Source of the DNA: Croceibacterium_B sp963811255
GTDB taxonomy: Bacteria > Pseudomonadota > Alphaproteobacteria > Sphingomonadales > Sphingomonadaceae
Assembly (NCBI GenBank): GCA_963811255.1
Contig: CAWEQI010000003.1
Span: forward strand, 992,001-1,056,000
Direction of reading: 5' to 3'
DNA length: 64,000 nt
A program made the translations under genes and the position numbers. This document shows, piece after piece, positions 51,736-59,235 of this stretch. A model generated the notes under the pieces. The model was not told the origin of the DNA, made no database searches, and saw nothing but the letters and a program-made list of their open reading frames with translations. Positions within the stretch are counted from its first letter, which is position 1. Each line of letters begins with the position of its first letter.

Positions 51736-52514
51736 ATCTGCCGCTCGACCATCAGCTTCTTGGTCTCGGCGATCGCCTTGGCCGGGTTGAGTCCCTTGGG
51801 GCAGACGTTGGCGCAGTTCATGATCGTGTGGCAGCGATATAGGCGGAACGGGTCCTCGAGCGCGTCCAATCGCTCACCGGTCATCTCGTCGCGGCTGTCG
51901 GCTAGCCAGCGATAGGCCTGTAGCAGGATCGCCGGACCGAGATACTTGTCGGCGTTCCACCAGTAGCTCGGGCAGCTCGCCGAGCAACAGGCGCACAGGA
52001 TGCATTCGTAAAGCCCGTCGAGCTTCTCGCGCTCGGCCGGGCTCTGCAACCGCTCCTTGCCGCTCGGCGGCGGACTGACAGTCTGCAGCCACGGCCGGAT
52101 CGAAGCGTACTGGGCGTAGAAGTGGGTGAAGTCCGGCACTAGGTCCTTGACCACTTCCATGTGCGGGAGCGGCGTGATGCGGACTTCGCCCTTGAGGTCG
52201 TCTATTGCGGTGGTGCAGGCGAGGCCGTTTTTGCCGTTCATGTTCATCGAGCACGACCCGCAGATGCCTTCGCGGCACGAGCGGCGGAAGGTCAGCGTCG
52301 GGTCGATCTCGTTCTTGATCTTGATGATCGCGTCGAGGACCATCGGCCCGCAGTGATCGAGATCGACCTCGTAGGTGTCGTAGCGCGGGTTTTCGCCGGT
52401 GTCCGGGTCCCAGCGGTAGATCTTGAACTTCTTCACCCGCTTGGCGTCGGGCGCGCGGTAAGCGTGGCCCTTGCCGCGGATCTTGCTGTTCTTCGGGAGA
52501 GTGAACTCGGCCAT
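51732..52514 (-). CDS. sdhB: Succinate dehydrogenase iron-sulfur subunit
   Basis: A 260-residue subunit of complex II, carrying electrons from SdhA flavin to ubiquinone. The [2Fe-2S] site has CREGICGSC, and the [4Fe-4S] and [3Fe-4S] sites have CILCACCSASCP and CHTIMNCANVCPKG. The motifs are complete. No sdhA, sdhC or sdhD lies in the window; upstream there is a hairpin, a possible gene remnant and a divergent methyltransferase. The gene heads the overlapping chain GFA-PaaI-zapE. Confidence 0.96.
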   Translation of the reverse strand: MAEFTLPKNSKIRGKGHAYRAPDAKRVKKFKIYRWDPDTGENPRYDTYEVDLDHCGPMVLDAIIKIKNEIDPTLTFRRSCREGICGSCSMNMNGKNGLACTTAIDDLKGEVRITPLPHMEVVKDLVPDFTHFYAQYASIRPWLQTVSPPPSGKERLQSPAEREKLDGLYECILCACCSASCPSYWWNADKYLGPAILLQAYRWLADSRDEMTGERLDALEDPFRLYRCHTIMNCANVCPKGLNPAKAIAETKKLMVERQM

Positions 52515-52547
52515 CGGACATCCCTTCGCTGCGCGGTCTTTCTAGCG

Positions 52548-52577
52548 AACCGGGCGGGCGGGGCAACCCGCCCGGTT
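52548..52577 (-). terminator. Strong 11-bp hairpin upstream of sdhB
   Basis: AACCGGGCGGG (52548-52558) pairs perfectly with CCCGCCCGGTT (52567-52577) around an 8-base loop. It lies 33 bases upstream of sdhB and directly after the stop codon of a short minus-strand coding-like stretch, so it could be that gene's old terminator. There is no clear T-run. It could instead be an attenuator or leader structure of sdhB. Confidence 0.5.
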
Positions 52578-52684
52578 TAGTTGACGAACTGCAGGCGCGG
52601 TCCACGCTTCAAGGGGAGGTCGGCAGGCGGCGATTCGCCGAGCAGCGTTGCATCGAACGGCGGGGTGTAGGAAAGCTGTGTCTG
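52577..52684 (-). pseudogene. Possible 3' remnant of a lost gene
   Basis: Reading the minus strand, 35 codons are open from 52684 down to a TAA at 52579-52577, with no in-frame ATG or GTG and a TGA just upstream. The encoded end, including TPPFDATLLGESPPADLPLK and RGPRLQFVN, looks like a natural protein C-terminus. Most third codon positions are G or C, as in the real genes here, and a strong hairpin follows the stop at once. It may be the tail of a gene whose body was replaced by the divergent methyltransferase. Chance cannot be excluded at this length. Confidence 0.3.
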
Positions 52685-52702
52685 TCAAGGGAAGGTCGAT
52701 TG

Positions 52703-53335
52703 ATGGGTTTGCGGCACTGGTACGACGAGACAGTTCTCCCGAAAATCATCGCTTGCGGGTGCGCCGACAAGAAGATCGCCGCCTTGCGCGAGAAGATCGT
52801 TCCGCTGGCCCAGGGCAGCGTGTTCGAGATCGGCTGCGGCGGCGGGCTCAACCAGCCGCTCTACCGGCGCGAGAAGGTCACCGCCTTCGCCGGCATCGAC
52901 CCCAACGGCGCCCTGCTGGACAAGGCGCGTTCGGCAGCACATGAAAAGGGTTGGGACGCTGATATTCGCGCGGCCAAGGGTGAGGCGATCCCGTTCGATA
53001 GCGACAGCTTCGACACGGTGGTGTGCACTTACACCCTTTGCTCGGTCGACGACGAGGCCCAGGTGCTGAGCGAGCTGCGCCGGATCCTCAAGCCCGGCGG
53101 CCGGCTGCTGTTTCTCGAGCACGGCAAGGCGCCCGACCCCGGGCCGCAGAAGTGGCAGCGGCGGATCGAGCCGGTGTGGAAGCGAATGATGGGCAACTGC
53201 CATCTGACGCGGCCCGTGTCCGCTTCGGTCGGGGCGGGCGGATTTGCGCTGGAACGGGTCGAACACCTGTACATGGAAAAGATGCCGCGCTGGGCCGGAT
53301 ACATGGAATGGGGAATAGGCCAGAAGGCCGCTTGA
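52703..53335 (+). CDS. Class I SAM-dependent methyltransferase
   Basis: A 210-residue methyltransferase. Motif I is VFEIGCGGGLNQPLY, followed by the ribose-binding acid in FAGIDPNG, then DTVVCTYTLCSVDD and RILKPGGRLLFLEHG, the pattern of UbiE/Methyltransf_11 proteins. The substrate is unknown; this subgroup resembles phospholipid or small-molecule methyltransferases. ATG 52703 has GAAGG upstream. It is followed 12 bases later by the tannase-like gene. Confidence 0.88.
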   Translation: MGLRHWYDETVLPKIIACGCADKKIAALREKIVPLAQGSVFEIGCGGGLNQPLYRREKVTAFAGIDPNGALLDKARSAAHEKGWDADIRAAKGEAIPFDSDSFDTVVCTYTLCSVDDEAQVLSELRRILKPGGRLLFLEHGKAPDPGPQKWQRRIEPVWKRMMGNCHLTRPVSASVGAGGFALERVEHLYMEKMPRWAGYMEWGIGQKAA

Positions 53336-53347
53336 ACTGGAGGAATC

Positions 53348-54937
53348 ATGCGAAAGATTGTCGCGCTCTCGGGCATGCTGCTGGTGTTGTGCGCCGCGCA
53401 GCAGGACAGCGCCGCGCCGGCCAAGGCTTCGGCCCCTCAGCCGTCGGGCGGACGGTGTTCGGCGCTGGTGGGGCGCGATTTCGGGGCCGGCATCGCGATC
53501 GCCGAAGCGCGCGAAATGACCGCGGCGGCGCCGGGAACGGTGCAGAACGGGCCGACCAAGCTCGCCAGCGGGTTGCCGGCCTATTGCTCGGTCAAGGGGA
53601 TCATCAACAAGCGCACCGGAGCGGACGGCAAGACCTATGGCATCAAGTTCGCCCTCGCGCTGCCCGACCAGTGGAGCGGGCGCTTCCTGCTGATGGGCGG
53701 GGGCGGGCTCAACGGCTCGGTCGCGCTGCCGATCGGACCGGTGGCGGCGGGCAAGGTGCCGGCGCTGGCGCGGGGCTTTGCGGTGGTCAGCGACGACGGC
53801 GGCCACGAAGGCGCGGTGTTCGACGACAGCTTTTCGAAGGACCAGCGCGCGGCGCTCGACTTCGCCTATCGCGCGGTGCCGACGACCACACGCGCGGCCA
53901 AGGCGATCACCGTCGCCTATTACGGCAAGCCGATCGCGCACAGTTACATGACCGGCTGCTCGACCGGCGGTCGCGAGGGAATGGAGGCGATCGAGCGCTA
54001 TCCCGAGCTGTTCGACGGAGTGGTGATCGGCGCGCCGGCGATGATGACCGGCAATTCCAACCTGGCGTTGGCCAAGCTGGCGGTCAACCTCAACCAGGCG
54101 GCGCCGCGCGATGCGCAGGCCTTGCCGATCGTTTCCCAGATATTCTCCGCCGCCGACCGGCAGACGATCCTCAAGGGCATGCTCGACCAGTGCGATCGTC
54201 TCGACGGGCTCGCCGACGGGATGATCGAGAATGTCGCCGCGTGCCATTTCCAGCCGGCCAAGCTAGTCTGTCGGCCGGGGCAGACGTCAGGCTGTCTCTC
54301 CGCCGTGCAGGCGAGCGCGCTGGAGAAGGCCTTCCAGCCGCCGCGCGACGCGGCCGGCAATGCGCTCTATGCGCCGTATCCCTACGACACCGGGGACGTA
54401 TCGACCGGACCGGGGCTGCCAGGGATCATCCCCACCGGAGCCCCGGGCGTGTTCGGCCCGGCGACGCGCGACCTGACGATCGACATCGACAAGCGGATCG
54501 CTGCGATCCGCGCAGACGCGATGCAGCGGCTGACCGACACCAACACCTGGACCGACCTCAACACCTTCTTAGGTCATGGCGGCAAGACGCTGTTCTATCA
54601 TGGCGTTTCCGATTTCTGGTTCAGCCCTCTGGCAACCTGGGACTGGTGGCAGCGTGCCGCCAAGACCAACGGCGCGGCGTTCACCGATGCGAGCCGATTC
54701 TACATGGTCCCCGGCATGCTCCATTGCCAGGGCGGCAACAGCTTCGACCAGTTCGACCTCCTGTCGAAGATGGTCGACTGGGTCGAGAAGGGCGAGGCGC
54801 CGCAAAGCGTGATCGCCAGCCGGCGCGACGGCAGCGCCACGCGGCCGCTGTGCCCGTACCCGCGCCACGCGCAGTACGTCGGTGGCGACGCCAAGAAGGC
54901 GGAAAGCTTCAGGTGCGAGGGGCCGGAGGAAGGGTGA
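53348..54937 (+). CDS. Tannase/feruloyl esterase-family protein
   Basis: A 529-residue secreted esterase (signal peptide about 1-20) of the tannase/feruloyl esterase family. It has the complete CS-D-HC arrangement, in which a disulfide joins residues next to the catalytic Ser and His: GCSTGGREGM, the Asp in HGVSDFW, and PGMLHCQGG. It would cleave aromatic esters such as gallates or ferulates from plant material. With the CE1-like esterase at 10.3 kb it suggests use of plant-derived polymers. It follows the methyltransferase by 12 bases. Confidence 0.9.
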   Translation: MRKIVALSGMLLVLCAAQQDSAAPAKASAPQPSGGRCSALVGRDFGAGIAIAEAREMTAAAPGTVQNGPTKLASGLPAYCSVKGIINKRTGADGKTYGIKFALALPDQWSGRFLLMGGGGLNGSVALPIGPVAAGKVPALARGFAVVSDDGGHEGAVFDDSFSKDQRAALDFAYRAVPTTTRAAKAITVAYYGKPIAHSYMTGCSTGGREGMEAIERYPELFDGVVIGAPAMMTGNSNLALAKLAVNLNQAAPRDAQALPIVSQIFSAADRQTILKGMLDQCDRLDGLADGMIENVAACHFQPAKLVCRPGQTSGCLSAVQASALEKAFQPPRDAAGNALYAPYPYDTGDVSTGPGLPGIIPTGAPGVFGPATRDLTIDIDKRIAAIRADAMQRLTDTNTWTDLNTFLGHGGKTLFYHGVSDFWFSPLATWDWWQRAAKTNGAAFTDASRFYMVPGMLHCQGGNSFDQFDLLSKMVDWVEKGEAPQSVIASRRDGSATRPLCPYPRHAQYVGGDAKKAESFRCEGPEEG

Positions 54938-55186
54938 GGCAAGTGGGGAAATGCTCTGGCTGCACGTTTGCCGGAATGTCTGCGTTCGACCTATTGTCGC
55001 CGTTCCGCGGAGCTCTCCCGAAACAAACCCCTTTGTTACGAATCCGTGTTTCGTGGCTCATGGTTGGAATGATTGATTCCAACACCCCCTGCAATGGGAG
55101 GGACGGTTTGCTCCAGAAAAGACGTCACCAGCCCGTGTGACCCTAGAATCAGCCCCCTTTCCGCAAAGGAAAGGGGGCCTCGTCAC
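54938..55186. other. Convergent gap with lower GC and two hairpins
   Basis: A 249-base gap between the tannase-like gene and the end of rne, visibly richer in A+T than the genes around it. It contains a perfect 8-bp inverted repeat GTTGGAAT at 55063-55070 with its complement at 55076-55083, and the probable rne terminator. No convincing gene is seen. Confidence 0.5.
55152..55178 (-). terminator. Probable terminator hairpin of rne
   Basis: GCCCCCTTTCC (55152-55162) pairs perfectly with its reverse complement at 55168-55178 around a 5-base loop, an 11-bp stem beginning 9 bases after the rne stop. The following bases on the minus strand contain only a short T-rich stretch, so it is a plausible but not textbook terminator; it may act for both converging genes. 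Confidence 0.55.
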
Positions 55187-57835
55187 TCACTCGCCGAAGG
55201 TGCGCTGCCACCAGCCGCGCCGGGGTTCGCCCGGCTTTTCGGGTTCGGCTTCGCCGCCGTCGGCGTCGTTCGCGGCGCTAGGAGCGGGTTCCGGTTCGGG
55301 TGCTGATGCCCCGGCTTCTTCGGGCTCGGCTTTCTTGCGCCGTGAGCGCTTGGGCTTCGTTGCGCCTGCGGGCTCCGCCGGGGCGGGCGCCGTTTCGGCG
55401 GGAGACTCGGCGGCTTCGGCGGCTGCCGGCTTCTTCGCCCGCGAGCGGCGCTTGGGTTTGGGCGCCTCTTCTTCGGCCACCGGAGCCTCCTCGCCGGTCG
55501 GCGCCATTTTCGACGGCTCGTTCTCGGCGACGGGCGCGGCTTCGGTGGCTTCCTCGACCGCTTTCTTGCGGCGGCTACGGCGCTTGGGCGTTTCGCCTTC
55601 GCGGGTTTCTTCGGACGAGCCCGCGACCGGGATATCCTCGGTTCCGGCGCCTTCGGCCGCTTCGGGGACCAGTTCGGCTTCCTCGGCAGCGTTCTCGTCG
55701 CCTTCGTCGCGGCGCTTGCGCCGGCGGCCGCCGCGGCGGCGGCGCTTCTTCGGGCGTTCGGCGCCGTGTTCCTCGGACTCCTCGGCACCGGAAGTTTCGG
55801 AGGCTTCCTCGGCTTCTTCCTCGGCCTGCTCATCGCCGCCCTGGCGATCCTTGCCGCGGCCGCGCCCGCCGCGCCGGCGACGACGGCGCTTCCCGCGCCA
55901 GCCTTCGCCGGACTCTTCGCCCGCGTCGCGCTCCTCTTGCTCTTCGTCCTCCTCGACGAGCTCTTCGTCCTCCTCGTCGATCACCGGCTCAAAATGTGGC
56001 ACCGCGGTCGGCCGCGGGCCAGAGCTGGTCACGCGCATCTTGGCGCCTTCGTCCTCGCCCTCGGGCACCACCTCGACGGTGACGCCGTAACGCTGCTCGA
56101 TCTCGCGCAGGTCGGCGCGCTTGGCGTTGAGCAGGTAGATGGCCGCTTCGCTCGAGGCGAACAGGGTGATGAGGGTGCCCTTGCCCTTGGCTGCCTCGTC
56201 TTCGATCAGCCGCAGCGCCGAAAGGCCGGCGCTGGAGGCGGTGCGGACGAGGCCGGTGCCGTCGCAGTGCGGGCATTGCCGGGTGGTCGCCTCGAGCACA
56301 CCGGTGCGCAGGCGTTGGCGGCTCATTTCCATCAACCCGAAGCCCGAGATGCGGCCGACCTGGATGCGCGCGCGGTCGTTCCGCAACGCGTCCTTCATCG
56401 CCTTCTCGACCTTGCGGACGTTCGAGCCGTATTCCATGTCGATGAAATCGATCACGACGAGCCCCGCCATGTCGCGCAGGCGCAACTGGCGGGCGATCTC
56501 GCGCGCGGCTTCGAGGTTTGTGTTGAGCGCGGTCTGCTCGATCCCGTGCTCCTTGGTCGACCTCCCTGAGTTGATGTCGATCGAGACCAGCGCCTCGGTC
56601 GGGTTGATCACCAGGTAGCCGCCCGATTTGAGCTGCACGACCGGATCGTACATCGCCGACAGCTGGTCCTCGGCGCCGTAGCGCTGGAACAGCGGCACCG
56701 GGTCGGAATAGGCCTTCACCCGCCGGGCGTGGCTCGGCATCAGCAGCTTCATGAATTCCTTGGCCGAGCGGTAGCCTTCCTCGCCTTCGACGACGACTTC
56801 CTCGATCTCGCGGTTGTAAATGTCGCGGATCGCGCGCTTGATCAGATCGCTGTCCGAATGAATCAGGGCCGGGGCGGTCGAGGTCAGGGTCTTCTCGCGG
56901 ATTTCGTCCCACAGGCGAGCGAGGTAATCGAAATCGCGCTTGATTTCGGTCTTGTTGCGCTGGAGCCCGGCGGTGCGGACGATCAGACCCATCGTGCGCG
57001 GCAGCTTGAGGTCGGAGACGATCTGCTTCAGCCGCTTGCGGTCGCTCGCCGAGTTGATCTTGCGCGAAATGCCGCCGCCGTGGCTGGAATTGGGCATCAG
57101 CACGCAGTAGCGGCCGGCGAGGCTGAGATAGGTGGTCAGCGCCGCGCCCTTGTTGCCGCGTTCTTCCTTGACCACTTGGACCAGCAGCACCTGGCGGCGC
57201 TGGATGACGTCCTGAATCTTGTAACGACGGCGCAGCGCCATGCGCTTGTCGCGCAGATCGTCGATCGCCTTGGCGCGCGATTGCCCGCCGCGGCCCTGGC
57301 GGCGCCCGCGACCGCGGCGGCCGCGCCGGTCTTCGCGCTCGTCCGGCTCGTGGTCCTGGTCCTCCTCGCTGTCGGCTTCCGCCGTCCCGTCGTCATCGCC
57401 GTTTTCGAGATGGCCGCCCTCGATCGTGGCGACCTTGTCGGCTTCGGAGGTGTCGATCTCCTCGACGCCATCCTCGTCGCCGACATCGTCTTCGTCGTCG
57501 TCGTCGACGTCCTCTTCGGCCGCGCGCAACGCGGCCTCTTCCTCGGCGTGGGCCTGTTCCTCGGCCAGCAGCGCCTCGCGATCCTCCTTGGGGATCTGGT
57601 AGTAATCGGGATGAATTTCGCTGAAGGCAAGAAAGCCGTGGCGATTGCCGCCGAAATCGACGAACGCCGCCTGCAGCGACGGTTCGACCCGCGTAACCTT
57701 GGCTAGATAGATGTTGCCCTTGATCTGCTTGTGTTCGGCAGATTCGAAGTCGAATTCCTCAATCCGGTTGCCCTTGAGCACCGCCACCCGGGTTTCTTCC
57801 GGGTGGCGCGCATCGATCAGCATGCGCGTTGCCAT
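55187..57835 (-). CDS. rne: Ribonuclease E
   Basis: An 882-residue endoribonuclease that initiates mRNA decay and processes rRNA. The S1 domain (from about residue 36) is split by an acidic, Asp/Glu-rich insertion followed by an Arg/Gly-rich patch (about 84-190). Catalytic Asp residues are D419 (SIDINSG) and D462 (VVIDFIDME). The zinc-link Cys pair is C520-P-H-C523. The last 280 residues are disordered, with alternating acidic and Lys/Arg-rich blocks, and serve as the scaffold for degradosome partners. ATG 57835 has GGAG 8 bases upstream; the frame is open further but without homology. Confidence 0.95.
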   Translation of the reverse strand: MATRMLIDARHPEETRVAVLKGNRIEEFDFESAEHKQIKGNIYLAKVTRVEPSLQAAFVDFGGNRHGFLAFSEIHPDYYQIPKEDREALLAEEQAHAEEEAALRAAEEDVDDDDEDDVGDEDGVEEIDTSEADKVATIEGGHLENGDDDGTAEADSEEDQDHEPDEREDRRGRRGRGRRQGRGGQSRAKAIDDLRDKRMALRRRYKIQDVIQRRQVLLVQVVKEERGNKGAALTTYLSLAGRYCVLMPNSSHGGGISRKINSASDRKRLKQIVSDLKLPRTMGLIVRTAGLQRNKTEIKRDFDYLARLWDEIREKTLTSTAPALIHSDSDLIKRAIRDIYNREIEEVVVEGEEGYRSAKEFMKLLMPSHARRVKAYSDPVPLFQRYGAEDQLSAMYDPVVQLKSGGYLVINPTEALVSIDINSGRSTKEHGIEQTALNTNLEAAREIARQLRLRDMAGLVVIDFIDMEYGSNVRKVEKAMKDALRNDRARIQVGRISGFGLMEMSRQRLRTGVLEATTRQCPHCDGTGLVRTASSAGLSALRLIEDEAAKGKGTLITLFASSEAAIYLLNAKRADLREIEQRYGVTVEVVPEGEDEGAKMRVTSSGPRPTAVPHFEPVIDEEDEELVEEDEEQEERDAGEESGEGWRGKRRRRRRGGRGRGKDRQGGDEQAEEEAEEASETSGAEESEEHGAERPKKRRRRGGRRRKRRDEGDENAAEEAELVPEAAEGAGTEDIPVAGSSEETREGETPKRRSRRKKAVEEATEAAPVAENEPSKMAPTGEEAPVAEEEAPKPKRRSRAKKPAAAEAAESPAETAPAPAEPAGATKPKRSRRKKAEPEEAGASAPEPEPAPSAANDADGGEAEPEKPGEPRRGWWQRTFGE

Positions 57836-58292
57836 TGAAAAGTCTCCATGCACGCCGGGCCCTTGCGAATCGCAGGGCCAAGGCCCTGCCGGGGGCGACG
57901 GTGCGCATCTCTGTGTGGATTCCGGTTCCCGGCGGGACCATGCCCGTTGGAAAGCCGGAAGATGAAACGGCGCCGGCCCGCATCGATGCGGCGGCGCAGC
58001 GGAACGTGTCTGCCATTGGGACAAGGCGCAGGGTTGCTGTCTGCGCGGGCGCGCCAGCCATCGCGTCGCTGCCCAATGGCAACGGCGGAACGGACAGGCA
58101 CATTCTTGTCATTATGGCATCAACCTGTAAGCGTTTCCGGAGAGCCTCTAAGGGCTCCCGGCGTGAGCCGGACATGTCGATGTCCGGGCCGCGGATTGCT
58201 AGCACCGGCCTTACGTTCCGGCAACCTTGTTGCGGAAGACCCGCGAAAAGCCCTTGTTCGCCGCGCCGCGGCACCGATAGACGCCGAGCGGG
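57836..58292. promoter_or_regulatory. Long divergent gap between rne and amidase with several hairpins
   Basis: This 457-base gap has no convincing gene. It holds several short perfect or near-perfect hairpins: GGCCC/GGGCC with an inner TGCG/CGCA at 57858-57879, CCGGACAT/ATGTCCGG at 58168-58187, and GCAAC/GTTGC at 58221-58233. It must contain promoters for both genes and probably the 5' leader of rne, which in other bacteria mediates autoregulation by RNase E cleavage. An A/T-rich CATAAT on the minus strand at 58116-58111 is a possible -10 box, without a good -35. Confidence 0.4.
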
Positions 58293-59177
58293 ATGTGGCA
58301 TCGCCTGCAGATTGTGCTGATTTTTCTCGCGCCGGTCGTGCTGATCGGCGGGCTGTACGTTTTCGGGCTGACCGTCCCGGTGCCGGTGCTGGGGCGCGCT
58401 TACGTGATCCGCATGGTGCTGCCAAACCCCGATCATCCGCTGGGACTGCCGCCGATCGAAGGCCCAAGTGACCCGTCGCTGCCGCTGGTAGTGATCGACG
58501 CTGGTCACGGCGGCCATGATCCCGGCGCGGTCGGGGTCGGCTTTGAGGAAAAGACGCTCGCCCTCGGGCTCGCCACGGCTTTGCGCGACGAGTTGCTACA
58601 CGAAGGCGGCGTGCGCGTGGCGCTGACCCGCAGTGACGACAAGTTCCTGGCGCTCGACGAACGGGTGGAAATCGCCCGCAAGCTCGGCGCCGATCTGTTC
58701 CTGTCGATTCACGCGGATTCCGCCGGGGACAAGGAGCAGATCGCCGGCGCCAGCGTCTACACCCTGTCACGCAAGGCTTCGAGCGAGGCGGCCGCCCGCG
58801 TGGCGGCGAAAGAGAACAGCGCCGACAGCGTCAACGGCGTTCCGCTGGCCGGGACCAGCGACGTGGTCAGCAACATCCTGGTAGACCTGGCCCAGCGCCG
58901 CACGTCGCAGGAATCGGCCGCCTTCGCCGGGCTGATCGTGCGCGAGGGCAAAGGCATTCTCGAGCTCAGTCCCGATCCGCGCCGGTCGGCCGATTTCGTG
59001 GTCCTGCGCGCGCCGGACGTGCCGTCGGTGCTTTACAAGTCGGGGTTCATCTCGAACGAGGCGGATGCCGAGCGGCTGTCTTCGCCGGAAGGGCAGCAGC
59101 GTTTCGCCAAGGTGATGGCCCGAGCAATTCGAATCTATTTCGCGCGCCAGGCGGAATCCGTGCAGGAGGGGGTCTGA
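58293..59177 (+). CDS. N-acetylmuramoyl-L-alanine amidase (AmiC-like)
   Basis: A 294-residue zinc amidase that cleaves peptide stems from peptidoglycan during cell separation. A membrane helix or uncleaved signal (about 7-27) anchors it. The Amidase_3 domain (about 65-285) has VVIDAGHGGHDPGAVG with zinc His near 72, the Glu ligand in GFEEKTLAL, and SIHADS with the second His. GFISNEADAERL near the end holds the catalytic Glu. It lies upstream of the PBP1a gene, so both act on the wall. Confidence 0.93.
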   Translation: MWHRLQIVLIFLAPVVLIGGLYVFGLTVPVPVLGRAYVIRMVLPNPDHPLGLPPIEGPSDPSLPLVVIDAGHGGHDPGAVGVGFEEKTLALGLATALRDELLHEGGVRVALTRSDDKFLALDERVEIARKLGADLFLSIHADSAGDKEQIAGASVYTLSRKASSEAAARVAAKENSADSVNGVPLAGTSDVVSNILVDLAQRRTSQESAAFAGLIVREGKGILELSPDPRRSADFVVLRAPDVPSVLYKSGFISNEADAERLSSPEGQQRFAKVMARAIRIYFARQAESVQEGV

Positions 59178-59235
59178 ACACTCTGCCGCAAACGTTCTGG
59201 CGCGAGTCAAAATCCGCATGCTAAGGGGCCGCGCA

